From CAZDCD01 sp964503885 (GTDB lineage: Bacteria; Bacteroidota; Bacteroidia; Bacteroidales; UBA10428), in contig CAZDCD010000013.1 in the NCBI GenBank assembly GCA_964503885.1, positions 57,166 through 121,165 on the forward strand: a stretch of DNA of 64,000 nt, written 5' to 3'. The position numbers were made by a program, and so were the translations under genes. Below the pieces are notes generated by a model. The model had not been told where the DNA came from. It saw only the letters and a program-made list of their open reading frames with translations, and made no database searches. Below are positions 48,033 to 56,447 of the stretch, piece after piece (the stretch's first letter is position 1; the number at the start of each line of letters is the position of its first letter).

Positions 48033-48255
48033 TGGTTCAGTTTTAGGTATGGTTGCTGTATAATAAGACTTAATATTTTTGAAAAGGTTGCATCATTTTT
48101 CTCTTTGTTATGCAAATAACATACCATAATGGGAGTGAAAGAAAGCGGCCTGATAGAAGTCAAATCCAATACCGGATAGTAATGCCTTGAAGAGTAAAAA
48201 AATATTGTTAATTTGTTACCAAAATTATGAAGTATTACACTGCCGGCAGGTAGAA

Positions 48256-48281
48256 ATCCCGATAGCATAGCATATCGGGAT
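48256..48281. repeat. Short palindromic intergenic repeat
   Basis: ATCCCGATA pairs with TATCGGGAT around an 8-nt spacer. It lies in a 444-bp gap without a supported gene (48033-48476). The hairpin has no T-run and is more like a dispersed palindrome than a terminator. Confidence 0.5.
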
Positions 48282-48476
48282 AAATGAGTATAATTGCCTT
48301 CGGTGAGCTCATATACTCGATTCTCCGATGCTTGCATCGAACATTAAAAGATATCTTATTGATACACCATCTGCTTGCAGCGGGTAATATATTTCATATG
48401 AAGGATGTCCGGCATTACCAACCGGCCCGGCAAATACGGCCGGTGCAAAAGTTTTCAGGAGGGAAGGTATTGCCTT

Positions 48477-49829
48477 TTAGGAGACGGTTTCTGGTTCTAA
48501 AACAAGGGGCGCGATTGCATGTTGACTTAAATATGTCAGGCTGGATTTCAGAACCGGAATTCTTCTTTGTTCTACTTTACTTTGTTTCATATGGCCGTAA
48601 TTCATGGCCAGGTATAGGAGGGGATTGTTTAAATTTCCCCAGAATCTTCTGAAAATACATGATATACTGTAGAATTTCTGACGTGTTTGTGTTTTTCCAA
48701 TCTGAAGTTCGTAAGGAGACATTTTTTTTGGTTCAAATACCACGGTATTGTGATCGTAAAATTGCCAGTCGGTTGTGAGTATCCTTTCCTCTTTTTCAAG
48801 GTCTGCAAAGGTCTTGGTTCCGGGGTAAGGGGTTAATACATTAAATGATACGGTACCTATCTTGTTTTTTACAAGGAATCTGAGCGTTTCCGCAAATGTA
48901 CTTTGGGTATCGTTGTCAAAACCAAAGATCATTGAAGCATGAATGAGTATCCCCATTTTATGGATCTTTTTGAGAGCGCTTTCCAGTTGGCTGACTTCTT
49001 TTATTGATTTATGCATGGTTTTCAGCTGGCTTTCCGAAACGCTTTCCAAACCAATGAATAACGCTCTGCAGCCACTTTCACAAGCAAGCTGCATCAATTC
49101 CGTATCTTTTACAAACGATATGGATGCCTGTCCTACCCATTTTATTTTCAGCGGTTTGATTGCCCTGAACAATTCCTTGGCATATCTAGGATGTCCGATG
49201 ATGTTGTCATCAAGGAACATGAAGTTTTTTGCTCCGGATTCAGTAATGTCGCGTACCACATTTTCAACCGGCAGGTGGCGTATCTTTTTACCGAAAAGAT
49301 CGGTTACACAGCAAAAATCACAGTCATACGGACATCCCCGCGTTGTCATTATCGGAATGATATTAAACAACCTTTTTTGTATAATCCTGCTGAAATTTTT
49401 GGGAACATACTTGCTGAGGTCAGGTTCCGGGTTGTGATATCGCTTCTTTAACGTGCCATACTGAAAGTCGAATAGGAGGGTCTCCCATATTCCCTCGGCT
49501 TCACCGATAACCACTGAATCTGCATGCTGCAAAGCTTCTTCAGGCAGGATTGTCGGATGAACGCCTCCAAGGACCACGGTTTTTCCTCTTCTTTTGAATT
49601 CGCGGGCAATTTCGTACGATCTTGGGGCATTGGCTGTCATACAACTTATCCCCACCAGGTCACATTCTTCATCAAAATTCAATATCTCTGCTTCTTCCTC
49701 CACCAGTTTAACCTCATGTTCAGCCGGTGTTATACCCTCCAGGATGTATAAAGCAAGCTGTGGCATTCTGAGCCCTTTGTTGGTTCTTTTGGATGCGTTT
49801 ACTGCGGGTGATATCAACATAATTTTCAT
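48477..49829 (-). CDS. B12-binding radical SAM protein
   Basis: The 450-residue protein (ATG 49829; a TTG three codons earlier is rejected) has an N-terminal cobalamin-binding-like Rossmann domain (DLVGISCMTANAPRSYEIA, VVLGGVHPTILPEEAL). A radical SAM domain follows, with the [4Fe-4S] motif RGCPYDCDFCCVT (CxxxCxxC) near residue 170, and further elements FLDDNIIGH and FIGLESVSE. The C-terminus is short and basic. Relatives methylate or rearrange unactivated carbons in lipids, bacteriochlorophylls and antibiotics. It follows the desaturase gene by 42 bp as the third gene of the operon. Confidence 0.88.
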   Translation of the reverse strand: MKIMLISPAVNASKRTNKGLRMPQLALYILEGITPAEHEVKLVEEEAEILNFDEECDLVGISCMTANAPRSYEIAREFKRRGKTVVLGGVHPTILPEEALQHADSVVIGEAEGIWETLLFDFQYGTLKKRYHNPEPDLSKYVPKNFSRIIQKRLFNIIPIMTTRGCPYDCDFCCVTDLFGKKIRHLPVENVVRDITESGAKNFMFLDDNIIGHPRYAKELFRAIKPLKIKWVGQASISFVKDTELMQLACESGCRALFIGLESVSESQLKTMHKSIKEVSQLESALKKIHKMGILIHASMIFGFDNDTQSTFAETLRFLVKNKIGTVSFNVLTPYPGTKTFADLEKEERILTTDWQFYDHNTVVFEPKKMSPYELQIGKTQTRQKFYSISCIFRRFWGNLNNPLLYLAMNYGHMKQSKVEQRRIPVLKSSLTYLSQHAIAPLVLEPETVS

Positions 49830-49871
49830 TTTTGACAATTTTTATGTTTATTTTTATGGTATAATTTCCTC

Positions 49872-51044
49872 TTAATTCATTAATGAATGAACTGTTTCTT
49901 GCTTGGGTATTAAATAATTATCAGTATTCACCAGGGGAATTTCATTATTCAGCTCATGATTACCGAGGCGCTTAAGCATTTTTATATGATTCCGTATGGC
50001 ATGAAAAAAAGTAGGTTGTACATGATAGGGTAAGCCAAATTCTGCTGAAGTCTGTTTGACGAATTTTGATACTGTATAATAATGAACATGACAGATATTG
50101 GGAAACAGGTGGTGTTCAATCTGGAAATTCAGTCCACCGATCAGCCATGAAAAAATCCTGCTTTTTGGAGCATAATCAGAAGTTGTCAATACCTGATGAA
50201 TGGCCCAATTGTTTTCCATATTCCCTTTATTGTCAGGCAATGGATATTCTGAAGACGGCATAATATGTGCAGGTTGAAAGATAGCACTTAGTGAGAGACC
50301 CATGATCGAATGCATAATCATAAAGGAAACCACTATTAACCAGACGGGCACAGGCAATAAAATTACAGGGAGTGCAATGAAAACGAAATAGTAGAGGGCT
50401 TTCCAGATTATTTCCTTTGCGAATTCCATGGAAAATTCCTTATTTTTTTTGATAAGATTTTTCTTTCTGTACCTGAAAAATTGCAGGATATTCTTTGATG
50501 TGACCCATAACAGGGTTGAAATTGCATAAAAGAACCAGACATAAATATGCTGAAAACGTTGAATAGCGTGTTTTTCCGAATGAGGCGAAAACCTGAGGAA
50601 ATGGGGAACATGAATATCATCATCGGCATTTTCGATGTTTGTATAGGCATGATGGAGATAATTATGTTGGATCTTCCATAAATAGGAATTTCCCCCCAGC
50701 ATATTCAATGTATATCCCAGAAGTTTGTTGACCCTGCGGTTTCCTGAATAGGAACCATGATTGGCGTCGTGCATTACAGAAAGTCCGATGCCCGCCATGC
50801 CTAATCCCATTATGATCCAAAGCAGCAGAAAAAGAATGCTCCCGGAAAATACACCTGTTATCATCATCGAATAGGGAATGATGAACAGTGAAAACATAAA
50901 GACTGTTTTCAGCACCATGTTTTTATTTCCATATTTGGAGATCCGGTTCACTCTGAAATAACTGTTTACTCTTTCCCGCAATGTATCAATAAATTCAGGT
51001 CTTGTTTTTGGTGAAAATTTTATTGTTTCTATATTGTTTATCAT
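49872..51044 (-). CDS. Membrane fatty acid desaturase
   Basis: The 390-residue protein has about four membrane segments and the three histidine boxes of acyl-lipid/acyl-CoA desaturases: HDANHGSYSG near residue 90, HNYLHHAYTN near residue 128 and QIEHHLFPNICHVHY near residue 310. A Gln at the start of the third box is the mark of the front-end (delta-5/delta-6-like) group. There is no fused cytochrome b5 domain. It introduces double bonds in acyl chains with O2 and an electron donor. It lies 39 bp downstream of the first B12-radical SAM gene, in one operon. Confidence 0.92.
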   Translation of the reverse strand: MINNIETIKFSPKTRPEFIDTLRERVNSYFRVNRISKYGNKNMVLKTVFMFSLFIIPYSMMITGVFSGSILFLLLWIIMGLGMAGIGLSVMHDANHGSYSGNRRVNKLLGYTLNMLGGNSYLWKIQHNYLHHAYTNIENADDDIHVPHFLRFSPHSEKHAIQRFQHIYVWFFYAISTLLWVTSKNILQFFRYRKKNLIKKNKEFSMEFAKEIIWKALYYFVFIALPVILLPVPVWLIVVSFMIMHSIMGLSLSAIFQPAHIMPSSEYPLPDNKGNMENNWAIHQVLTTSDYAPKSRIFSWLIGGLNFQIEHHLFPNICHVHYYTVSKFVKQTSAEFGLPYHVQPTFFHAIRNHIKMLKRLGNHELNNEIPLVNTDNYLIPKQETVHSLMN

Positions 51045-51083
51045 GTTATATAATCCTTATTTACATCGTCTTAATACATAACC

Positions 51084-52568
51084 TTAGTTTGATATCCCCT
51101 TGAAGACTTTTCTGTAATGGTATCCGTAAATGCTGTAGGTTATTGCAAGAGGAAACAATTCGGGTTTTTTCAGAAGACTCCAGAAAAAAAGTTTCCAGTA
51201 ATAGATCCGGCTTTTATTGAAGATGCCGATGATAAAAATAGATTTGGTCAGAGTGATAAGATCTTTAAAAGAAATCTTTCTTATGGTTTTTAATGGCGGG
51301 TTATAATGCCTGAGGAATGATATTACACGGTTGTAATACGCCTTACTCGAATAGATGCCCTGTATGATTTTCTGATAGCCGTTAAGAAGGTCCTGCTTAT
51401 TCATTTTTGGTATAAAATTCAGCGAATAGTTGGTATTGTCTCCGCTCCATTCGTTGGTGATACGACCTTCTTTCATCAGCCGTTTATAGAGCAATGTTTT
51501 TTTTGGTGCATTCAGCAATCCCACCATAGCCGATACGATTCCGCTTTGCTGGATAAAATCGATCTGATGCTGGAAAACAGCCGGCGAATCATTATCGAAA
51601 CCCACTATAAATCCGGCCATAACCTCCATTCCGGCCAGTTGGATGGTTTTTACACTGTCAACCATATCCCGCCTTTCATTCTGGGTCTTGTTGCATTCGG
51701 CAAGACTGGCTTCTTCAGGTGTTTCAATACCTACAAATACCCTGTAGAATCCTGCTTCCACCATCAATTTCATGAGTTCGGGATCGTCTGCAAGATTGAT
51801 GGATGTTTCGGTAAGAAAAGTGAACGGAAATTTGTTTTTCTCCATCCAATTGATGAGCGCAGGCAGAAGTTCTTTCTTTAAGATATTTTTATTGCCGATA
51901 AAATTATCATCCACAAAAAATACCGGTCCGTCCCAGCCTGTTTTCTTTATGTTATCGAGTTCCATCAGGATCTGACGGCTGGTCTTCAGCCTGACCTTGT
52001 GGCCAAAAAGTGCGGTGATGTCGCAAAATTCACAATTGAAGGGGCATCCTCTTGAAAACTGTATGCTCAGGGTTCCGTATTTCGAAACGTCGATCAGGGA
52101 GTAATCGGGCAGAGGGGTGCTGGTCATATCTGCAAATTCTTCAGATTGGTAAATCCTTTGAGGCCGTCCTCTTTCCAGGTCATCGAGAAAGCGGGGTAAT
52201 GTAATTTCTGCTTCATCGAGGATCAGGTGATCGATATCGCTGAAATTTTCAAAATCGACGGTAAATAATGGACCCCCTGCAACAATTTTTGTGTTCAGCG
52301 ATTTGCATCTTTTTATGACTTCATTTGCAGACGTTATCTGTACCGACATGGCACTGATAAACACATAATCAGCCCATGCAATTTCCTTATCAGTAAGCTT
52401 CGAAACATTCAGGTCAATCAGTCTTTTTTCCCATTCATGAGGCGTGAGTGATGCAGCAGTGATCAGGCCGAGTGGGGGATTCGCCGCTTTTTTGGATATA
52501 AACTTCAGTGCATGTTTATAGCTCCAGTAAGTAGGTGGATATTTCGGATATACAAAAAGTATTTTCAT
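51084..52568 (-). CDS. B12-binding radical SAM protein with DUF4070 domain, HpnP-like
   Basis: The 494-residue protein has a B12-binding-like domain (residues 1-140: FVYPKYPPTYWSYKHALKF, ADYVFISAMSVQ, KIVAGGPLF). A radical SAM core follows with RGCPFNCEFCDITALFGHKVR (Cys cluster near residue 174) and VFFVDDNFIGNK, and then a DUF4070 C-terminal region. This is the architecture of HpnP, the hopanoid C-2 methylase, and of many uncharacterised relatives. No hopanoid synthesis genes are seen here. First gene of the operon with the desaturase and another radical SAM gene. It is paralogous to the gene at 56448-57983 and shares a 101-bp identical stretch with it. Confidence 0.9.
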   Translation of the reverse strand: MKILFVYPKYPPTYWSYKHALKFISKKAANPPLGLITAASLTPHEWEKRLIDLNVSKLTDKEIAWADYVFISAMSVQITSANEVIKRCKSLNTKIVAGGPLFTVDFENFSDIDHLILDEAEITLPRFLDDLERGRPQRIYQSEEFADMTSTPLPDYSLIDVSKYGTLSIQFSRGCPFNCEFCDITALFGHKVRLKTSRQILMELDNIKKTGWDGPVFFVDDNFIGNKNILKKELLPALINWMEKNKFPFTFLTETSINLADDPELMKLMVEAGFYRVFVGIETPEEASLAECNKTQNERRDMVDSVKTIQLAGMEVMAGFIVGFDNDSPAVFQHQIDFIQQSGIVSAMVGLLNAPKKTLLYKRLMKEGRITNEWSGDNTNYSLNFIPKMNKQDLLNGYQKIIQGIYSSKAYYNRVISFLRHYNPPLKTIRKISFKDLITLTKSIFIIGIFNKSRIYYWKLFFWSLLKKPELFPLAITYSIYGYHYRKVFKGISN

Positions 52569-52586
52569 TATTTAGATATTCCTGGA

Positions 52587-52594
52587 CAAAATTA
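52587..52594 (-). promoter_or_regulatory. -7 box of the radical SAM/desaturase operon
   Basis: On the reverse strand TAATTTTG fits TAnnTTTG and lies 18 bp before the start codon at 52568, giving a very short leader. Confidence 0.55.
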
Positions 52595-52703
52595 TTTTGA
52601 AGTTTTTCTATATAAAAATAAAAGGGACATCTGACCGGTATACGGGATAAACATGCAAAAAATGTGAGGAATGGTATTTATCGGGGTAGATGGCATTCAC
52701 CCC

Positions 52704-53555
52704 TCAGGGAGTGGTAATCGCCTCTTTAACAAGTAAAAGATACTGTCTTGAAACGGGTATTTCTTCGGGATAACCTGATAGTTTTAGTTTATAACCTGCA
52801 TATCCATGTGTAAAATCAAGCACAAATTTTTTGTTTACTATGCATGTACGATGTGTACGGATGAATTCCGAATACTTTTTTAACTGTGTTTCAATATTTC
52901 GTAATGTATTGCGGATCAACTTCTGTTGAATTTTCTCATCGTCCTTATATAAGATCTCCACATAATTATCGGCTGATTTTACTAAAATTAGATCGTCTAT
53001 ATTCAGCTTAATGATTTCAGATTTATTGTCGGAACTAAAAACTTCCACGGGTTTGCCTTTTTCTTCTGTATCAGATAAAAGAAGAGAAAGATTGTTATTC
53101 TTTTCGATCAGGGCCTGCAATAAATTGTTTAGGGATTTACGTGTATCGGATGTTATCAGTATAACCAAAGGAACAAGGCTAACCAGTGCAATTTTAAAAA
53201 TCAGGTACATCGACATTCTCAAAGGACCGACATACCGGATATAAAAAACAAAAGCCAGTGAATTAAACAGCCAGATCAATACATAAATCAATGTTTCGGA
53301 ATGGATGTCCCATTTATTAAAACGTAAAAATCCATGAAATGTATAAGGGATTAAGATGCGAAATATCCACATCATAAGATAGGTAATACCTCCAAGTCCT
53401 GCAGTATATAAAAGTTTTTCGTCTATGTTGGGACGGACAGATCCAAAAGGTTGAAAAAACAGGATAAACAAAAATATTCCCAGGCTGATGCCAAAAAATA
53501 ATTTTAGCTGTTCTTTGAGAGTATATAATGGGGAAGAATTATTTAACGGATTCAT
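52704..53555 (-). CDS. Membrane-bound LytTR-type transcription regulator
   Basis: The 283-residue protein has about four membrane segments in residues 15-140 and a LytTR DNA-binding domain in the last 100 residues. The domain is marked by IIKLNIDDLILVKSADNYVEI, IETQLKKYSEFIRTHRTCIVNK and SGYPEEIPVSRQYL. There is no response regulator receiver domain; the membrane part presumably senses a signal directly. It lies in the same orientation upstream of the radical SAM operon, with 135 bp between, and is a natural candidate to regulate it. Confidence 0.88.
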   Translation of the reverse strand: MNPLNNSSPLYTLKEQLKLFFGISLGIFLFILFFQPFGSVRPNIDEKLLYTAGLGGITYLMMWIFRILIPYTFHGFLRFNKWDIHSETLIYVLIWLFNSLAFVFYIRYVGPLRMSMYLIFKIALVSLVPLVILITSDTRKSLNNLLQALIEKNNNLSLLLSDTEEKGKPVEVFSSDNKSEIIKLNIDDLILVKSADNYVEILYKDDEKIQQKLIRNTLRNIETQLKKYSEFIRTHRTCIVNKKFVLDFTHGYAGYKLKLSGYPEEIPVSRQYLLLVKEAITTP

Positions 53556-53924
53556 CTCATTGTTTAATATTAATGGCTATAAAGAATTGATTAACAAATT
53601 TCTAAAATTTATTTAGGCTCAATATCTAATTTAAGTCACTAATGGTCATAAGAAAGACCTTTAGAATGAGGGAAAAATGAACAAATTATTGGTAAAGTGG
53701 CAGTTATTCCTAAATTCATTGACTTTATTTTCACCATCTATAAATTATATACATTTTTTTCGTAAAAAATATTACAGTAAAGTTATTACCTTTTCCGGTA
53801 AATTGAACCAGTCTTATTTAATTTTTCTATCTAAAATAATCAATTGAAGCCTGTTTTAATACTTTGTTAATCTATCCTCCAACCGGTTAACCGCCCTGTA
53901 CAGATTTTAAGTGTTATATCTATT
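53556..53924. other. Intergenic, AT-rich, no gene seen
   Basis: No coding frame, and no repeat of note apart from runs of A and T. It separates the LytTR gene from the pseudogene fragment at 53925. Confidence 0.5.
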
Positions 53925-54113
53925 CTATAAAACTGCTGTTATTCTGAAAACAGCAGTAAGCTCACTGGTAATGATCGCCGGATAAATTTTAGCTGCATTA
54001 TCAAACGGGATCCAAAACGCCTTTTTATCTTGATATGTACTATTTTTACTCTTCAAATTTCTTTTTATGGTTGGTTTCTGCAAAAATATCGAATAGTATC
54101 TTCGATTTTGCAT
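53925..54113 (-). pseudogene. N-terminal fragment of a condensation/alcohol-acetyltransferase-like protein
   Basis: A 62-codon leftward frame from ATG 54113 contains KAFWIPFDNAAKIYPAI and VFRITAVL. This matches the opening of Bacteroidota proteins related to alcohol acetyltransferases and condensation domains, where the segment WxxLDNAAKIYPA...FRL is followed by several hundred residues with an HHxxxDG motif. Here the frame stops after about 60 residues. A 9-bp hairpin (ACTGCTGTT/AACAGCAGT, 53932-53957) followed by a weak T-run covers the break. I read it as a truncated relic. Confidence 0.5.
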
Positions 54114-54145
54114 GAATCTTGCTATTAGTTAACGCTTAATTTCAT

Positions 54146-54595
54146 ATGAAAGAACTGACAATAATATTTTTTAGCTCATGGAAATTTGCCGCTACTTTTC
54201 CGCTGGCCATTTATGCCATGAAAATGTCGACGACTGAAACCCTTGTATATACAAATGCCGGTGGCATAATCGGCGTTCTCGTTTTTGTTTTTTTTTCAGA
54301 TATGCTTCTTAAAGCATACAACAGATACTGGCCCGCAAGCCTGAAATTTAAAAAGAAAACACGGGTTGTTTTTACAAAAAGGAACAGGCGATTGGTCAGC
54401 ATCAAAAAAAAATACGGGTTATCCGGGATTGTTATCCTTAGCCCGCTGATCCTCTCGATACCCATAGGGGCATTTCTTACTGTAAAATATTACGGGAAGA
54501 AAAAAACAAACATACTCTGGCTTATTGCCGGACAAATTTTCTGGTCAGCTATTTATACATTGTTTTATACACGAATAAGGACAACTTTTCTTTAA
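54146..54595 (+). CDS. Small multidrug-export-like membrane protein
   Basis: The 149-residue protein has three to four hydrophobic segments. A basic loop (KFKKKTRVVFTKRNRRLVSIKKKYG) is followed by LSGIVILSPLILSIPIGAFLTVKYYGKKK, a pattern found in the COG2426 'putative small multidrug export' group. The biochemical function of that family is not established. It is transcribed alone and divergently from the pseudogene fragment, close to the hairpin-rich element. Confidence 0.6.
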   Translation: MKELTIIFFSSWKFAATFPLAIYAMKMSTTETLVYTNAGGIIGVLVFVFFSDMLLKAYNRYWPASLKFKKKTRVVFTKRNRRLVSIKKKYGLSGIVILSPLILSIPIGAFLTVKYYGKKKTNILWLIAGQIFWSAIYTLFYTRIRTTFL

Positions 54596-54632
54596 TTCAT
54601 CTACCTCCGATAACCCAACCAGACAATATACT

Positions 54633-55084
54633 TAACGTGAGTTCGGCATAAAAATATTTTTATACAGGATTAATAGCATATTCCTATTTACCAAAGAAAC
54701 CTTCTCTAAACCTGGAGATTATCGATCAATCATTGGCTTTAGCTTGTTAATATTATGTCGAACTCACGATAAATTAAAACTATTTGGCATATACAGTATG
54801 ATCATTAGTATTTAAAATCTTACTGGTTAACATGCTCTTATAGAGAAAACCCCGGAGGGGTTAAATATGAATAGCCCCGGATAAAATCCGGCGTAAGACA
54901 TCAAACTCTAAAACAGAACCCTAAAGGGGTTCAACCAGATAATTAGCAACATATCAACCACAGGTTTCACCTGTGGCTATTCACATTTAACCCTGTCTGC
55001 CGATAGGCAGGCGCTTCGCGGTTATATCTCATTAACAACAATATAGCACATTTGAATTGAAATTCTTATATCGAACTCACGTTA
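54633..55084. repeat. Hairpin-rich intergenic element bounded by inverted GTGAGTTCG repeats
   Basis: CGTGAGTTCGGCATAAAA near 54637 is answered by TTATGTCGAACTCACG at 54753-54768 and again by TTATATCGAACTCACGTTA ending at 55083, so the outer arms are inverted. Between the last two lie several short hairpins: ACCCCGGAGGGGTT near 54849, CCCCGGAT/ATCCGG near 54876, ACCCTAAAGGGGTT near 54919, CCACAGGT/ACCTGTGG near 54958 and CTGCC/GGCAG near 55000. There is no coding frame of worth. It resembles a MITE or compound REP-like dispersed element. Confidence 0.6.
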
Positions 55085-55150
55085 CTTAAGTAAAAATCTA
55101 AAGTACCGGAATTATCCCTTCATAACCTATGAATTATGTATCAGTTATTT

Positions 55151-55158
55151 TACCTTTG
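55151..55158 (+). promoter_or_regulatory. -7 box of the AraC-type regulator gene
   Basis: TACCTTTG matches TAnnTTTG and lies 41 bp before the TTG start at 55199. Confidence 0.55.
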
Positions 55159-55198
55159 CACAGGAAATATGATGCAACAAGTTTAGTACTTCTCTAAA

Positions 55199-55759
55199 TT
55201 GAAACTCTATATTAAAAATATGGTCTGCATCCGGTGTAAGATGGTTGTTAAGTCTGAACTGGAAAAACTGGGGTTGCATTTTGTGTCGGTAGAATTGGGT
55301 GAAGCAGTAATCATGGAAAACATTTCGCCTGAGAAACTAAAGTTGTTTGATGAAAGCCTGAAAAGATCGGGACTTGAACTGATGGACAATAAAAAAAGCA
55401 TGCTGATTGAAAAAATTAAGAACAGTATTGTAGAGCTGGTGCATTATTCAGAAGATCAGATAAAAGTTAATCTGTCGGATTACCTAAGTGAAAAGCTGAA
55501 TTTTGACTATACATATCTTGCAAACATTTTCTCTGAAGTTCAGGGTACCACGATCGAGAAATTTTATATTGCCCACAAAATTGAAAAAGTCAAGGAACTG
55601 ATTGTATATGACGAACTCAATTTGACCGAAATAGCAGATAAATTGCATTACAGCAGTGTTTCCCATCTTTCGAACCAATTTAAAAAAATCACCGGCCTCA
55701 CACCTTCACACTTCAAGAAACTTAAGGAAAAAAGACGGATTGCACTCGAAGATGTGTGA
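55199..55759 (+). CDS. AraC-family regulator with an N-terminal heavy-metal-associated-like domain
   Basis: The 186-residue protein probably starts at TTG 55199, as no ATG precedes the conserved NMVCIRC segment. Residues 1-65 resemble a small ferredoxin-like HMA fold with a C-x-x-C motif (CIRC, residues 10-13). Residues about 85-180 are an AraC double helix-turn-helix (FDYTYLANIFSEVQGTTIEKFYI, LTEIADKLHYSSVSHLSNQFKKITGLTPSHFK). A metal or redox signal may be sensed by the CxxC. It is followed by genes with related promoters and may be the regulator of the stress cluster; this is inference. Confidence 0.82.
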   Translation: MKLYIKNMVCIRCKMVVKSELEKLGLHFVSVELGEAVIMENISPEKLKLFDESLKRSGLELMDNKKSMLIEKIKNSIVELVHYSEDQIKVNLSDYLSEKLNFDYTYLANIFSEVQGTTIEKFYIAHKIEKVKELIVYDELNLTEIADKLHYSSVSHLSNQFKKITGLTPSHFKKLKEKRRIALEDV

Positions 55760-55819
55760 ATTATGCAATTCTATTCCGGAATTGTGTAAAAAGATTGGAA
55801 TTTATATTTCTGACCTTTA
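55754..55819 (+). promoter_or_regulatory. Copy 1 of a shared promoter architecture
   Basis: GTGTGAATTATGCAATTCTA begins at 55754 and overlaps the end of the AraC gene. GTGTAAAAAG follows at +30, and GACCTTTA lies at +58 in the -7 position. The upstream and middle boxes match the copies at 58481 and 63736 in the same register. It stands 73 bp before the gene at 55892. Confidence 0.5.
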
Positions 55820-55891
55820 CACAACGAATACAATAAATTCCGGGAAATAAGTATATCATGATGCTATTTTCCGGTTTTATGCATTTCCCAG

Positions 55892-56311
55892 ATGATCAAA
55901 ACTCCGAAATATTATCTTAATGAGATCTTCAATAAATTTATTGAGCCTTATTTTTCGCTAAATAATTATATTATTTCATTGGAATGGGATACTATTTATG
56001 GTGCATATAAATATGTAGTTACTCCCAAAGGGAACCTCAATAAGTTTATCAGCCTTTACCTTTTCGGACATGGTATGAAAAATAATTTTGAAATGAGAAT
56101 CATATATACCCATATTGATGAATTCAATAATCATTATACAAAAAAACTAACATTTTTACTGGCATTTGATGACATAAACAGGTTCAATAATTTTTACAAA
56201 GACTTTATAAACGAACTCGATGAAAAGAGTTTGAACGATATCAATATCGGGGTATTACGACCAATACTCCCTGTTTTCATACCAAAGCGCCGTGGAAAAT
56301 ATACCTCATAA
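55892..56311 (+). CDS. Hypothetical protein, 139 residues
   Basis: A soluble, aromatic-rich protein with no signal peptide and no motif that I recognise. It has a high content of Asn, Ile, Lys, Phe and Tyr, and codons are more AT-rich than in the housekeeping genes. Phrases include YYLNEIFNKFIEPYFSL, LEWDTIYGAYKYVV and DDINRFNNFYKDFINEL. It may be driven by the promoter at 55754-55819 and lies between the AraC regulator and the second DUF4070 gene. Confidence 0.6.
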   Translation: MIKTPKYYLNEIFNKFIEPYFSLNNYIISLEWDTIYGAYKYVVTPKGNLNKFISLYLFGHGMKNNFEMRIIYTHIDEFNNHYTKKLTFLLAFDDINRFNNFYKDFINELDEKSLNDINIGVLRPILPVFIPKRRGKYTS

Positions 56312-56447
56312 TGCTTCATTGAGATAAAAACAGAATCTTGATGCAAGTATGCATCTATTTGAATTAAGCCTTGAAATTTAAAATTGTTTTTAAGTTGAGA
56401 TTAATATTAGTGAAAAATCCACATTACCATAAAACCAATTAAAAATA

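Noticed and set aside
48020..48337. Leftward frame of 105 codons between the SDR and radical SAM genes
   Set aside because: It overlaps the SDR 5' end and a palindromic repeat, has no recognisable motif and uneven composition.
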